Assembly (NCBI GenBank): GCA_947629915.1
Contig: CANRFN010000038.1
Coordinates: 1 to 43,949, forward strand
Source: an uncultured Oscillospiraceae bacterium
GTDB taxonomy: Bacteria; Bacillota; Clostridia; Oscillospirales; Oscillospiraceae
Direction of reading: 5' to 3'
DNA: 43,949 bases
Positions 14,368 to 22,539 of the stretch are shown one piece after another (position 1 is the stretch's first letter; every line of letters starts with the position of its first letter). The translations under genes were made by a program, and so were the position numbers. The notes below the pieces were generated by a model that did not search any database, was not told where the DNA came from, and saw only the letters and a program-made list of their open reading frames with translations.

Positions 14368-16290
14368 ATGGCTAAGAAAGAATTTCAGGCCGAGAGCAAG
14401 CGTTTGATGGACTTGATGATCAACTCCATCTACACCCACAAGGAGATCTTCCTCCGGGAGATCATCTCCAACGCCAGCGATGCCATCGACAAGCTGGCCT
14501 ATATCGGCCTGACCGATGACACCGTAGAGGCAAAGCAGGGCGACTTCCGCATCACCATCACCCCGGACAAGGACGCCCGCACCCTCACCGTCTCGGACAA
14601 CGGTGTGGGCATGACCGAGGAGGAGCTGGAGTCCAACCTGGGCACCATCGCCCGCAGCGGCTCCAACCAGTTCAAGGAGCAGATGGAGAACGGCAGCACC
14701 GTGGACATCATCGGCCAGTTCGGCGTGGGCTTCTACTCCGCCTTCATGGTGGCAGACAAGGTCACGGTGATCACCCGCCGCCACGGCGAGGCCGGCGCCC
14801 ACAAGTGGGAGTCCGAGGGCGCAGACGGCTACACCATCGAGCCCTGTGAGAAGGACTCTGTGGGCACCGATGTCATCATGCACCTGAAAGAGGACACCGA
14901 TGACGACAAGTACAGCGACTATCTGGAGACGTACAAGCTCCAGGACCTCATCAAGAAGTATTCGGACTATATCCGTCACCCCATCATGATGACGGTGGAG
15001 GACTACCGGGAGAAGGAGAAGCCGGAGGACGCCGGCGAGGACTACAAGCCCGAGTGGGAGACCGTGATGGAGGAGAAGACCATCAACTCCATGGTGCCCC
15101 TCTGGCAGCGGCCCCGCTCCAAGGTGGAGCAGTCTGAGTACAACAACTTCTACAACGAGAAGTTCCAGGACTGGCAGGCCCCCCTGCTCACCATCACCAC
15201 CAGCTCCGAGGGCACCGTGACCTACAAGAGCCTGCTGTTCATCCCCTCCGCCACCCCCTACGACTTCTACACCCGGGAGTTTGAGAAGGGCCTGCAGCTG
15301 TACTCCTCCGGCGTGCTGATCATGGACAAGTGCGCAGACCTGCTGCCGGACTGCTTCCGCTTCGTCCGCGGCGTGGTGGACTCCCCGGACTTCTCCCTGA
15401 ACATCTCCCGCGAGATGCTCCAGCACACCCGGGAGCTGAAGGTGATCGCCACCGCCCTGGAGAAGAAGATCAAGAGCGAGCTTCTGAAGCTGCAGAAGGA
15501 GAACCGGGAGGACTACGAGAAGTTCTGGAACGCCTTCGGCCGCCAGCTGAAGTACAGCACCGCAGACGGCTACGGCGCCAAGAAGGAGCTGCTCCAGGAT
15601 CTCCTGATGTTCACCTCCTCCAAAGAGGGCAAGCTCACCACCCTGGCCGAGTATGTGGAGCGGATGCCCGAGGGCCAGGAGAACATCTACTACGTCTGCG
15701 CAGACACCGCAGATCAGGCGGCCCGCCTGCCCCAGGTGGAGCGGGTGGCAGACAAGGGCTACGAGATCCTCTACCTCACTGAGGAAGTGGACCAGTTCGT
15801 GATGCAGACCCTGGACACCTACTCCGAGAAGAAGCTGAAGTCCGTCTCCGATCCGGACGCCCTGCCCGAGTCCGATGAGGACAAGGCCGAGCAGGAGAAG
15901 CAGGCGGAAGAGGCCAAGCCCGTGGTGGACTTCGTGAAGGAGACCCTGGGAGACAAGGTCCACGATGTGCGCATCTCCAAGATCTTGAAGAGCGCCCCGG
16001 TGGTGCTCACCGCAGAGGGCCCCCTCACCATCGAGATGGAGAAGTACTTCCTGCGCACCGCTGAGACCAACACCAACCCCATGATGGGCCCCATGAAGGC
16101 CCAGCACGTCCTGGAGCTGAACCCCTCCTCCCCCGCCTTCCAGGCGCTGCAGAGCGCGGTAAACGCCGGAGACACGGACCGGGCCGCCAAGTATGCCAAC
16201 GTGCTCCACAACCAGGCTCTGCTGATCGCCGGCCTGCCGGTGGAGGATCCCGCGGCGTACACCGAGCTGGTATGCTCCCTCTTCGTGTGA
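14368..16290 (+). CDS. htpG: Molecular chaperone HtpG (Hsp90)
   Basis: A 640-residue bacterial Hsp90. It is a cytosolic dimeric ATPase that helps client proteins fold. The GHKL ATP-binding domain covers about residues 1-230, with EIISNASDAIDKL (catalytic Glu and Mg-binding Asn), DNGVGM and GQFGVGFYSAFMV (ATP lid). The middle domain follows, with SREMLQHTRELKVI, and then the C-terminal dimer domain. Length is normal, and the acidic insert near ESDEDKAEQEKQAEEAKP is a variable linker. The ribosome site GAGGAG is followed by 11 bases and ATG. It is transcribed alone, from a CIRCE-controlled promoter to a strong terminator at 16319. Confidence 0.97.
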   Translation: MAKKEFQAESKRLMDLMINSIYTHKEIFLREIISNASDAIDKLAYIGLTDDTVEAKQGDFRITITPDKDARTLTVSDNGVGMTEEELESNLGTIARSGSNQFKEQMENGSTVDIIGQFGVGFYSAFMVADKVTVITRRHGEAGAHKWESEGADGYTIEPCEKDSVGTDVIMHLKEDTDDDKYSDYLETYKLQDLIKKYSDYIRHPIMMTVEDYREKEKPEDAGEDYKPEWETVMEEKTINSMVPLWQRPRSKVEQSEYNNFYNEKFQDWQAPLLTITTSSEGTVTYKSLLFIPSATPYDFYTREFEKGLQLYSSGVLIMDKCADLLPDCFRFVRGVVDSPDFSLNISREMLQHTRELKVIATALEKKIKSELLKLQKENREDYEKFWNAFGRQLKYSTADGYGAKKELLQDLLMFTSSKEGKLTTLAEYVERMPEGQENIYYVCADTADQAARLPQVERVADKGYEILYLTEEVDQFVMQTLDTYSEKKLKSVSDPDALPESDEDKAEQEKQAEEAKPVVDFVKETLGDKVHDVRISKILKSAPVVLTAEGPLTIEMEKYFLRTAETNTNPMMGPMKAQHVLELNPSSPAFQALQSAVNAGDTDRAAKYANVLHNQALLIAGLPVEDPAAYTELVCSLFV

Positions 16291-16318
16291 TCCCCTGCCA
16301 TCCGCGAGACAAGACAAT

Positions 16319-16360
16319 GGGCACCGCCAACCCCCGCATGGGGGCCAGCGGTGCCCTTTT
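16319..16360 (+). terminator. Terminator of htpG
   Basis: Arms GGGCACCGC (16319-16327) and GCGGTGCCC (16348-16356), with an inner CCCCC/GGGGG stem, followed by TTTT. Confidence 0.85.
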
Positions 16361-16390
16361 CTGCTGTCTGGAGGCGTTCCAGGCCGCAAG

Positions 16391-16419
16391 AAAGCCCGCA
16401 GGCGCGGCCTGCGGGCTTT
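16391..16419 (-). terminator. Terminator of pyk
   Basis: Perfect 13-bp stem AAAGCCCGCAGGC and GCCTGCGGGCTTT with a 3-base loop. On the minus strand the right arm ends in TTTCTT. It lies about 40 bases past the pyk stop. Confidence 0.7.
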
Positions 16420-16457
16420 GGTATGGTTGGGGTATGGGATCAGGATGAGGCGCAGTC

Positions 16458-17891
16458 TCAGTCGTCTTCCTCCACAACGTGGGCCTTGATGAGGTTGGTG
16501 GCCACAGCCTGTCCCAGGGGGACGCCGGCGGTTACCACGATGGTCTCCCCCGCCTTGGCCACGTTCTCGGTGAGGGCCACCCGGTTGCACAGGGAGAAGA
16601 TCCGGTCTGTGGAGGTGATCTCGCCGGTGAGGTGGGGCTGGACACCCCAGCTCAGGTTCAGCTGGCGGCGCACCTTCTCGTGCATGGTGAGGGCGGCGAT
16701 GGGGCAGGCCGGGCGGAAGCGGCTGATCATCCGTGCGGTGTGGCCGCTGTTGGTGGTGGTTACAATCGCCGAGGCGCCCAGGTCTCTTGCCATCAGGCAG
16801 CAGGCGTGGGTGGTGGCGTCGTTGACGCTGCCGGAGCCGATCACCAGGGCCAGGTGGACGTTCATCTCATCCCAGTAGTTGATGGCGGACTCAGCCTGGC
16901 AGACGATGTTGTTCATGGCGGCCAGGGCCTGCAGCGGGTACTTGCCGGAGGCGGTCTCGCCGGATAGCATCACCACACTGGTGCCATCGAAGACGGCGTT
17001 GGCCACATCGGAGACCTCGGCACGGGTGGGCCGGGGGTTGCGGATCATGGAGTCCAGCATCTGGGTGGCAGTGATGACGATCTTGCCGGCCACCAGGCCC
17101 TTGCGGATCATCTGCTTCTGGAGCACCGGCACCTTCTCAGCGGGGATCTCCACGCCCAGGTCGCCGCGTGCCACCATGATGCCGTCCGAGACGGCGATGA
17201 TCTCGTCCAGGTTGTCCACGCCCTCCTGGTTCTCGATCTTGGAGATGATGCGGATCCGCTCGCCGCCGTTGTCCTTCAGCACCTGGCGGATGGCCCGCAC
17301 ATCGTCCGCCTTGCGGATGAAGGAGGCGGCGATGAAGTCGAAGTCGTTCTGGATGCCGAAGATGATGTCATCGATGTCCCGCTCGGTGAGGGCGGGCAGC
17401 TGAATATGGGCGCCGGGGATGTTGATGGACTTGTTGGCGGAGAGGGTGCCGCCGTTCACCACGTTGCAGATGATGTCGTGGCTGTTGATCTCCTTCACCT
17501 CGATGCCCACAAGGCCGTCATCGATGAGGATGGTCTGGCCCGGCGTCACCTCTTCGTGGAGGTTGGTATAGGTCACGGACACCTTGGTGCTGTCCCCCAC
17601 AATGTCATCGGTGGTGAGGGTGAAGGTGTCCCCTGCCGCCAGCTCAATGGTCTTGGTGCTGAACGACTTGATGCGGATCTCCGGGCCCTTGGTGTCCAGG
17701 ATAGATGCCACCGGCTTGCCCATGGCGTCCCGGACGGAGGCAAACATGGTGAGCCGCTCCAGCTGCTCGGCATGGGTGCCGTGCGAGAAGTTGAACCGGG
17801 CGGCGTTCATGCCGCCTTTGATGAGAGCGCGGATCATTTCCGGGCTGTCTGTTGCAGGGCCCAAGGTGCAGATGATTTTAGTCTTGCGCAC
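16458..17891 (-). CDS. pyk: Pyruvate kinase
   Basis: A 477-residue glycolytic enzyme that makes pyruvate and ATP from phosphoenolpyruvate and ADP. The start is RKTKIICTLGPATDSPEMI; ARFNFSHG and DTKGPEIR bind substrate and potassium; MVARGDLGVEIP and ITATQMLDSMIRNPRPTRAE follow. The length fits the form without the extra C-terminal PEP-utiliser-like domain found in Bacillus. GTG 17891 is chosen as start because GGGAGG lies 7 bases upstream and because the 35 upstream codons (to 17996) match no pyruvate kinase. A promoter is present at 17945-17973, so the upstream codons fall in the leader. Single-gene unit. Confidence 0.96.
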   Translation of the reverse strand: MRKTKIICTLGPATDSPEMIRALIKGGMNAARFNFSHGTHAEQLERLTMFASVRDAMGKPVASILDTKGPEIRIKSFSTKTIELAAGDTFTLTTDDIVGDSTKVSVTYTNLHEEVTPGQTILIDDGLVGIEVKEINSHDIICNVVNGGTLSANKSINIPGAHIQLPALTERDIDDIIFGIQNDFDFIAASFIRKADDVRAIRQVLKDNGGERIRIISKIENQEGVDNLDEIIAVSDGIMVARGDLGVEIPAEKVPVLQKQMIRKGLVAGKIVITATQMLDSMIRNPRPTRAEVSDVANAVFDGTSVVMLSGETASGKYPLQALAAMNNIVCQAESAINYWDEMNVHLALVIGSGSVNDATTHACCLMARDLGASAIVTTTNSGHTARMISRFRPACPIAALTMHEKVRRQLNLSWGVQPHLTGEITSTDRIFSLCNRVALTENVAKAGETIVVTAGVPLGQAVATNLIKAHVVEEDD

Positions 17892-17944
17892 GTAGATTCC
17901 TCCCAGCGTCTTATTGTTCGGCCGCTCGCCGAAAAACTGGGTTA

Positions 17945-17973
17945 AGAATACCATATTGTGAGGGGTAAAGCAA
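17945..17973 (-). promoter_or_regulatory. Sigma-A promoter of pyk
   Basis: On the minus strand, TTGCTT (17968-17973), 17 bases, TATTCT (17945-17950). Its position supports the internal GTG start of pyk. Confidence 0.55.
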
Positions 17974-18056
17974 CCTGAAAACAGGAATTTTGCCAAAAGA
18001 CGTCTATTCTTTATCCAAATTTTGTGGGTTCCACCGGTGTTATCTGCCAGGGCCTG

Positions 18057-18090
18057 AAAAGAACCGCAGCCGTTGGTCCGGCTGCGGTTC
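18057..18090 (-). terminator. Terminator of the pepP-eutH operon
   Basis: Arms GAACCGCAGCC (18061-18071) and GGCTGCGGTTC (18080-18090), perfect 11 bp, followed on the minus strand by TTTTC. It is 22 bases past the eutH stop. Confidence 0.8.
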
Positions 18091-18111
18091 GTTTTGTCTC
18101 ATCGGATTTCT

Positions 18112-19230
18112 TCAGGCATGGCGGGCGGTGTGTACCGGGGAGATCCTGCTGCTGCCAGACCGCTCCGGGCGGTGCTGCAGTCCCAGCACCAGTACGGCGG
18201 CGGCAGCGGCCCCGCTGAGCTTGCCGGCGATGAGCGGCAGCACCATGGCGGGCTCGGTACCCAGGGTAAACCCCAGGTGGGCGGCGAAGAGGCTGGCCCC
18301 GCTCACGAGGAATGCGGCGGTGAGCTCCTTTGTCTTGCCGTCCATCTGCCCGTAGAGGGACAATGCCGGCAGTGGGGTGACGAGACCTGTGAGGAGGCTG
18401 GTGATGCCCAGGGCGGAGAGACCCAGACGGCTGCCCAGGCGAGACAGTGGCGCCTGCAGGCCCCGGCACAGCAGCTCCGCCAGCGGCAGGCTGCCCAGCA
18501 TCACGATGCCGATGGAGCACACGGTGGAGAGGGCCTCTGGGAGGGGTACCATGCCCGGGAGAACGGTGAGGCCGGTGAGGGACTGTACCGCCCCCAGGAC
18601 CAGGCCTGCGGTGATGAGGATCTTCAGCCCCTCTGCCAGGATGCAGAACCCCCGGACCACCCGCTCCGGGGCGAAATGCAGCCCCAGGAACAGGAGCGCC
18701 GAGAACAGCAGGATAGGCATATTCTGCCAGAGACACGCAAAAAGGGAGAACCCGCTGGCAAGTCCGCCGATGAGTAAGCCGATGGGCATGGCGGCAAGGC
18801 CTGTCATGATACCCCGGGCAAAGGCATTTCTGTCCCCCTCCGGGATGACGCCGATGCCCACCGGGATGGTGAACACCACCGTGCAGCCGAACATGGAGGA
18901 CACCACGATGCCGGCGTACCTGCCGATCCGGGGATCCGATGCCAGCTCCTCCGCCAGGGGATAGCCGCCCATGTCGATGGCGAGGATGCTTCCGAACATG
19001 GCGGGGTCCACCCCGATGGCCCGAAAGAGGGGAACCACCAGGCCGCCCAGGCAGTCTTCCAGCACCGGGGCCAGGCAGATCATCCCCGCCATGGAGAGGG
19101 CCATGGGACCCAGCAGCTGAAAGCCCTTCTCGAACTGGGCCCCCAGGCCGAAGCGGTTGCCCAGGATGCGGTCCACCCCGCCCAGCACCGCGCCTACGGC
19201 CATCACGGCCATGAGAATCTGCTGGATCAT
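18112..19230 (-). CDS. eutH: EutH-family ethanolamine transporter
   Basis: A 372-residue, very hydrophobic protein with about ten membrane segments. The start (MAVGAVLGGVDRILGNRFGLGAQFEKGFQLLGPMALSMAGMI, positions 9-50) and DMGGYPLAEELA are typical of EutH, which lets ethanolamine enter the cell. No other eut gene (lyase eutBC, microcompartment shell, sensor) is present in the window. Its ATG overlaps the stop of the upstream peptidase gene (ATGA), so the two are translationally coupled, and the operon ends at the terminator 18057-18090. Substrate is inferred from the family only; a lone EutH next to a peptidase might transport something else. Confidence 0.88.
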   Translation of the reverse strand: MIQQILMAVMAVGAVLGGVDRILGNRFGLGAQFEKGFQLLGPMALSMAGMICLAPVLEDCLGGLVVPLFRAIGVDPAMFGSILAIDMGGYPLAEELASDPRIGRYAGIVVSSMFGCTVVFTIPVGIGVIPEGDRNAFARGIMTGLAAMPIGLLIGGLASGFSLFACLWQNMPILLFSALLFLGLHFAPERVVRGFCILAEGLKILITAGLVLGAVQSLTGLTVLPGMVPLPEALSTVCSIGIVMLGSLPLAELLCRGLQAPLSRLGSRLGLSALGITSLLTGLVTPLPALSLYGQMDGKTKELTAAFLVSGASLFAAHLGFTLGTEPAMVLPLIAGKLSGAAAAAVLVLGLQHRPERSGSSRISPVHTARHA

Positions 19231-20489
19231 GACACAGCGTGCACCCCGGAGCGCATGGTGTCCTCAATCTGCTGGATGGTACGGGGCGTGCAGATGGAAA
19301 GATTTTCGCAGCCGTTCTCGGTTACCAGGCAGTTGTCCTCCAGCCGGAAGCCGATGCCCCATTCCTCGTGGTAGATGCCCACATCCACGCAGAACACCAT
19401 GCCCGGCGCCACCAACTCCGGGGTCTCCACCACATCGTGGACATCATACCCTACATGGTGGGCACCGCCGTGCCACATGTACTTGCCGATGTGCTCCGCC
19501 TTGTCCAGCACCCCGGCGTCCATCAGGCACTGGGCGTTGTATGCCCGGATGCCGCCGTCCACGTCCGCCATCTTCATGCCGGGGCGGATGGTCTCAAACA
19601 TGTGGTTAGACGTGGCCAATGCGCACTCATAGAGGAGTTTCTGCCGGGGCGAGAACTTGCCGTTGCAGGGCCAGCCCCGGGAGACGTCCGTCATGAGATT
19701 GTCCCACCAGGCGCCCACATCGTTGAGCACCATGTCCCCGTCCTTGGCCTGGCCGGTGTAGCCGTGGTAGTGGATGCAGAAGTTGTTCTGCCCCGCCGAG
19801 ATGATGCTGGGGAAGGCCGAGCCCTGGGGGCCGTGCTGGGCCAGGGCGAAGTCCCAGAGGGCCTTGTACTGGTACTCGTACATGCCGGGCTTGGAGCCTC
19901 TCATCATGGCGGTGATGCCCTCCGCTGTGATGCGCTCCGCGTGTCGGATGGCCTCGATCTCGCAGGGCTGCTTGATGAGCCGCAGCTTCCGGATGAGGGC
20001 GTCCGCGTTCTTCACCTGCAGATAGGGGTAGTCTGACCCCAGCCGCTGGAGCAGCAGATGAGCCGGGGTGTCCCGGTCTGCGGGGTCCTGGCGGAAGAGG
20101 TCCAGGTAGATATGGGCGTACCGGCCGCTGGTAGCCATCCGGTGCAGGGTGGTGTTGAAGTTGGCCACATAGTCCACGGCGTCCAGCCCGCCGATGGCCA
20201 CCGCCTCGTCCGCCTTGATTCTCCTGCCGTTCCACCGCTCGATCATGGGATCGGCGGGCTGCAGGAAGATCTTCTCGGACACGCTTCCCGCGGCGTCCTT
20301 GGCCGCCAGCAGAATCAGCTCCGGGCCGTCCAGGCCGGTGAGGTACAGAAAGCTGCGCTGGGTGTAAAAGGGGTAGAACTCATCGTTGGTCTTGCGGACC
20401 TCCCGGCCGGAAAAGAGCACCAACAGGGAGTTGTCCTCCAGCATCTCATAGAGCCGCTGCCGGTTGCCCTTGAAGTACGAACTGTCCAT
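19227..20489 (-). CDS. Xaa-Pro aminopeptidase (M24B)
   Basis: A 420-residue two-metal pita-bread peptidase that removes N-terminal residues before proline. The AMP_N domain lies at about 1-160 (YFKGNRQRLYEMLEDNSLLVLFSG, then YLTGLDGPELIL) and the M24 domain from about 165. Metal and catalytic residues are visible as NDVGAWWDNLMTDVSRGWP (two Asp), GGAHHVGYDVHD (His) and the late GIGFRLEDNCLV (Glu). ATG 20489 is preferred over GTG 20504, because GAGG sits 9 bases before the ATG and overlaps the GTG codon. It is driven by a promoter at 20559-20588 and overlaps eutH by 4 bases. Confidence 0.92.
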   Translation of the reverse strand: MDSSYFKGNRQRLYEMLEDNSLLVLFSGREVRKTNDEFYPFYTQRSFLYLTGLDGPELILLAAKDAAGSVSEKIFLQPADPMIERWNGRRIKADEAVAIGGLDAVDYVANFNTTLHRMATSGRYAHIYLDLFRQDPADRDTPAHLLLQRLGSDYPYLQVKNADALIRKLRLIKQPCEIEAIRHAERITAEGITAMMRGSKPGMYEYQYKALWDFALAQHGPQGSAFPSIISAGQNNFCIHYHGYTGQAKDGDMVLNDVGAWWDNLMTDVSRGWPCNGKFSPRQKLLYECALATSNHMFETIRPGMKMADVDGGIRAYNAQCLMDAGVLDKAEHIGKYMWHGGAHHVGYDVHDVVETPELVAPGMVFCVDVGIYHEEWGIGFRLEDNCLVTENGCENLSICTPRTIQQIEDTMRSGVHAVS

Positions 20490-20558
20490 GGGTGAATGCC
20501 TCACTTTTGTATCAGGGCCGTGGGAACAGATGCCTGCGGCCCTTTTGAAATCGGCGGG

Positions 20559-20588
20559 ATTGTACTACCAGTGGGAGGGGGCTGTCAA
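20559..20588 (-). promoter_or_regulatory. Sigma-A promoter of pepP-like and eutH genes
   Basis: On the minus strand, TTGACA (20583-20588), 18 bases, TACAAT (20559-20564). The -35 box is followed by GCCCCCTCCC, a sequence almost shared with two other promoters in this window. Confidence 0.75.
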
Positions 20589-20655
20589 CGGCAAGATAGA
20601 CAGATTTGGAAGCATTTTGGCGGCGCTTCCTGCCATTCTCCGGTGCAGGAGTGCA

Positions 20656-21585
20656 CTATTCCCCTGCCCGCAACCGCTCCTGGACCTTCTTTAGCCGCTC
20701 CTTGGGATAGCCGGTCTCCAGGGTGTAGCCCCGCTGCAGCAGCCAGTCTATCACCTGCTCCCAGGCAGCGGCCTCCTCCCGATACAGCCCTTGTGCGTGG
20801 TACGCCTCCGCCATGGAGTACAGGGGATCGGCGAATTCCGGCTCCAGTTCGAAGGCCCGATTCCAGTACTGGAAGGCCTCTTCATAGCGCTCCAGGCCGC
20901 TGCAGGCGTCTCCGGCGTAGAGACAGAAGGAGGTCTCCCGCACCCCGTACGCCGGGCCCGCCGCCTGGAACTGCTGCAGCACCTCCGCATAGCGGCCGTT
21001 CCAGTAGAGGGCCGCCATCAGGGCCAGTCGGTTCTCCGGATCATGAGGCTCCGCCTCCAGCTGCCGCTCCGCCTCCCGGATGGCCTCCTCTCCCCGGCCG
21101 ATGCGGCTCAGCATGGTGATCCGCTGGGTCTGGGCCTTTTGGTACACATCGTCCCGCTCGGGGCCGGCGAGGAGGCTGTCGTAGTGCTCCAGGGCCAGGC
21201 GGAGGCAGTCGTACATCTGGAACTCGTTGAGAACGCCGTAGGCGCGGATGTCCTCCCGGGTGTACTTGCCGCTGTCAAAGAGCTTGCGGTACTCCGCGTC
21301 CGCCCGGATGAAGTCGTTGCGGTCGTGGGAGGACTCATACAGGGAGAGCAGCTGCTGGGCCCGGTTGGCGTACGGGTTGGGGTTCTGCCGGAAGAGCTCA
21401 TCGATGGTGACATCGAAGAAGCCGGCGATAAGGGGCAGCATCATGGCATCGGGGACGGTGGCCTGATTTTCCCACTTGCTCACCGCCTGGGTGGAGAGGT
21501 GCAGGGCCTGGGCCAGCTGCTCCTGGGTGACCTGCCGCCGGTCCCGGAGCGTGCGGATGTTGGCGCCGATATTGGACTGGATCAT
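20656..21585 (-). CDS. XRE-family regulator with TPR-like C-terminus
   Basis: A 309-residue protein. Residues 1-62 form a Cro/CI-type helix-turn-helix (IGANIRTLRDRRQVTQEQLAQALHLSTQAVSKWENQATVPD). The rest is helical with tetratricopeptide-like repeats (ALMAALYWNGRYAEVLQQFQAAG, YEEAFQYWNRAFELEPEFADPLYSMAEAY). Such proteins in Firmicutes may bind a peptide or protein partner through the repeats and control nearby genes; the target is unknown. ATG 21585 follows AGGA, and the helix-turn-helix begins directly after it, so the longer frame to 21684 is not used. It is transcribed away from the AbiEii-type cassette and could regulate it, but no operator is evident. Confidence 0.87.
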   Translation of the reverse strand: MIQSNIGANIRTLRDRRQVTQEQLAQALHLSTQAVSKWENQATVPDAMMLPLIAGFFDVTIDELFRQNPNPYANRAQQLLSLYESSHDRNDFIRADAEYRKLFDSGKYTREDIRAYGVLNEFQMYDCLRLALEHYDSLLAGPERDDVYQKAQTQRITMLSRIGRGEEAIREAERQLEAEPHDPENRLALMAALYWNGRYAEVLQQFQAAGPAYGVRETSFCLYAGDACSGLERYEEAFQYWNRAFELEPEFADPLYSMAEAYHAQGLYREEAAAWEQVIDWLLQRGYTLETGYPKERLKKVQERLRAGE

Positions 21586-21967
21586 GGGGTTCGTCCTCGA
21601 GTGATCTGGCCTCATCATACGGCATGCGGCGGCATTCTGCAATGACCCCGCAGGGGACCTTCCCTCCCCTGCCGGTTGACTCACCCCGCGGGACCGCCAT
21701 CTCGGACCTGCCTCACACTGGCAGGTCCGTTTGCTGAGCGGCCTATTTTTCTAGGATTTGCTTGCAATTTTATGAGCATTTGTTTATACTGCATTTCTAC
21801 GCCTATCATTTCTTTGCACTCAATAAATATAGTTATTTTCCAAGTCAGTGGCATCATCTTGCGTTTTACTGCATTTTACTTCATTTTCAGTGAAATCTCC
21901 ATCCTTTGCCCTACAATCTTCCCACACAGGCCCACCGGCCCAAACTAATCCGAGGAGGTACCAAACC
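21586..21967. other. Divergent intergenic region, AT-rich
   Basis: Separates the XRE-TPR gene (minus) from the AbiEii-type cassette (plus). It turns AT-rich from 21740 to 21920, holds the plus-strand promoter at 21762-21790, and has a direct near-repeat of TTTTACTGCA/TTTTACTTCA (about 21863-21886), which might be an operator. No gene is seen. Confidence 0.5.
21762..21790 (+). promoter_or_regulatory. Sigma-A promoter of the AbiEii-type cassette
   Basis: TTGCAA (21762-21767), 17 bases, TATACT (21785-21790), in AT-rich DNA. The leader to the first ATG (21968) would be about 170 bases long, which leaves room for regulation. Confidence 0.75.
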
Positions 21968-22522
21968 ATGGCAGCATCCAACAGTAACCACGAGCCCTCC
22001 CCTCTGGTGTTCCACCCGCCGGACACCCAGACCCAGTTTGCCCGGACGATCTCCCTTCCCGCAGAGGATTTCGGCCGGAAACCGCTCCCCAGGCGGGAGG
22101 CCTTCCTCAGCTCCATCCCCTGGCTGCAGGCAGTACAGGCCGCCGTGGGCCGGGAGATCGTCTTCGCCCTGGACGAGGCCCTCCTGTGCCAGGGCCGGTT
22201 TGCGGGCCGCTACAACGATGCCCGCATCTGGGCCTACGGGCCGGACGCCCTGGCCGAGTACAGCGGCATCGTGCTGCTGGGTCCGTGTGTTGATCCCGCA
22301 CAGGTGGAGCACCGCTGGGGCCTCTCCTTCACGAACTTCCAGCGCACCCTGGCGGACGCACTGGCCCTGGAGCCCATCCTGGACATGCAGGGGATCACCG
22401 AGGCCCTCAGCGACTTCTACTACACCCACGGAGAGCGCATCGATGGGCTCTCCGTCCCGCCCCAATACCAGGCGGCATTTGAGACCCTGCTCCAGGATGC
22501 CGTCTCGTACTATGATTCTTAA
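21968..22522 (+). CDS. Unknown protein, partner of AbiEii-type nucleotidyltransferase
   Basis: A 184-residue soluble protein that I do not recognise. ATG 21968 has an ideal GAGGAGG 8 bases upstream; the frame is open further upstream, but that part lies in the AT-rich leader. The sequence is mixed alpha/beta with FALDEALLCQGRFAGRYNDARIWAYGPDALAEYSGIVLLG in the middle and helices toward YYTHGERIDGLSVPPQYQAAFETLLQ. No winged-helix start like that of AbiEi antitoxins is seen. The nucleotidyltransferase gene begins 18 bases after its stop with its own ribosome site, so the two are one unit. By position it could be an antitoxin, or a substrate or adaptor protein; this is inference. Confidence 0.8.
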   Translation: MAASNSNHEPSPLVFHPPDTQTQFARTISLPAEDFGRKPLPRREAFLSSIPWLQAVQAAVGREIVFALDEALLCQGRFAGRYNDARIWAYGPDALAEYSGIVLLGPCVDPAQVEHRWGLSFTNFQRTLADALALEPILDMQGITEALSDFYYTHGERIDGLSVPPQYQAAFETLLQDAVSYYDS

Positions 22523-22539
22523 CCACGGAGGAGAAAATC

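Noticed and set aside
14335..16590. 751-codon minus-strand open frame
   Set aside because: Exact antisense of htpG; rich in Leu, Val, Gly and His, as expected for the complement of a GC-rich gene.
17892..17996. N-terminal extension of pyruvate kinase
   Set aside because: The 35 extra codons overlap the pyk promoter and leader; GTG 17891 has the ribosome site and matches the family start.
18011..19267. 418-codon minus-strand frame in the eutH region
   Set aside because: Runs in another frame of the same strand as eutH; Arg/Gly/Pro-rich translation without a fold, while the eutH frame is clearly hydrophobic and family-like.
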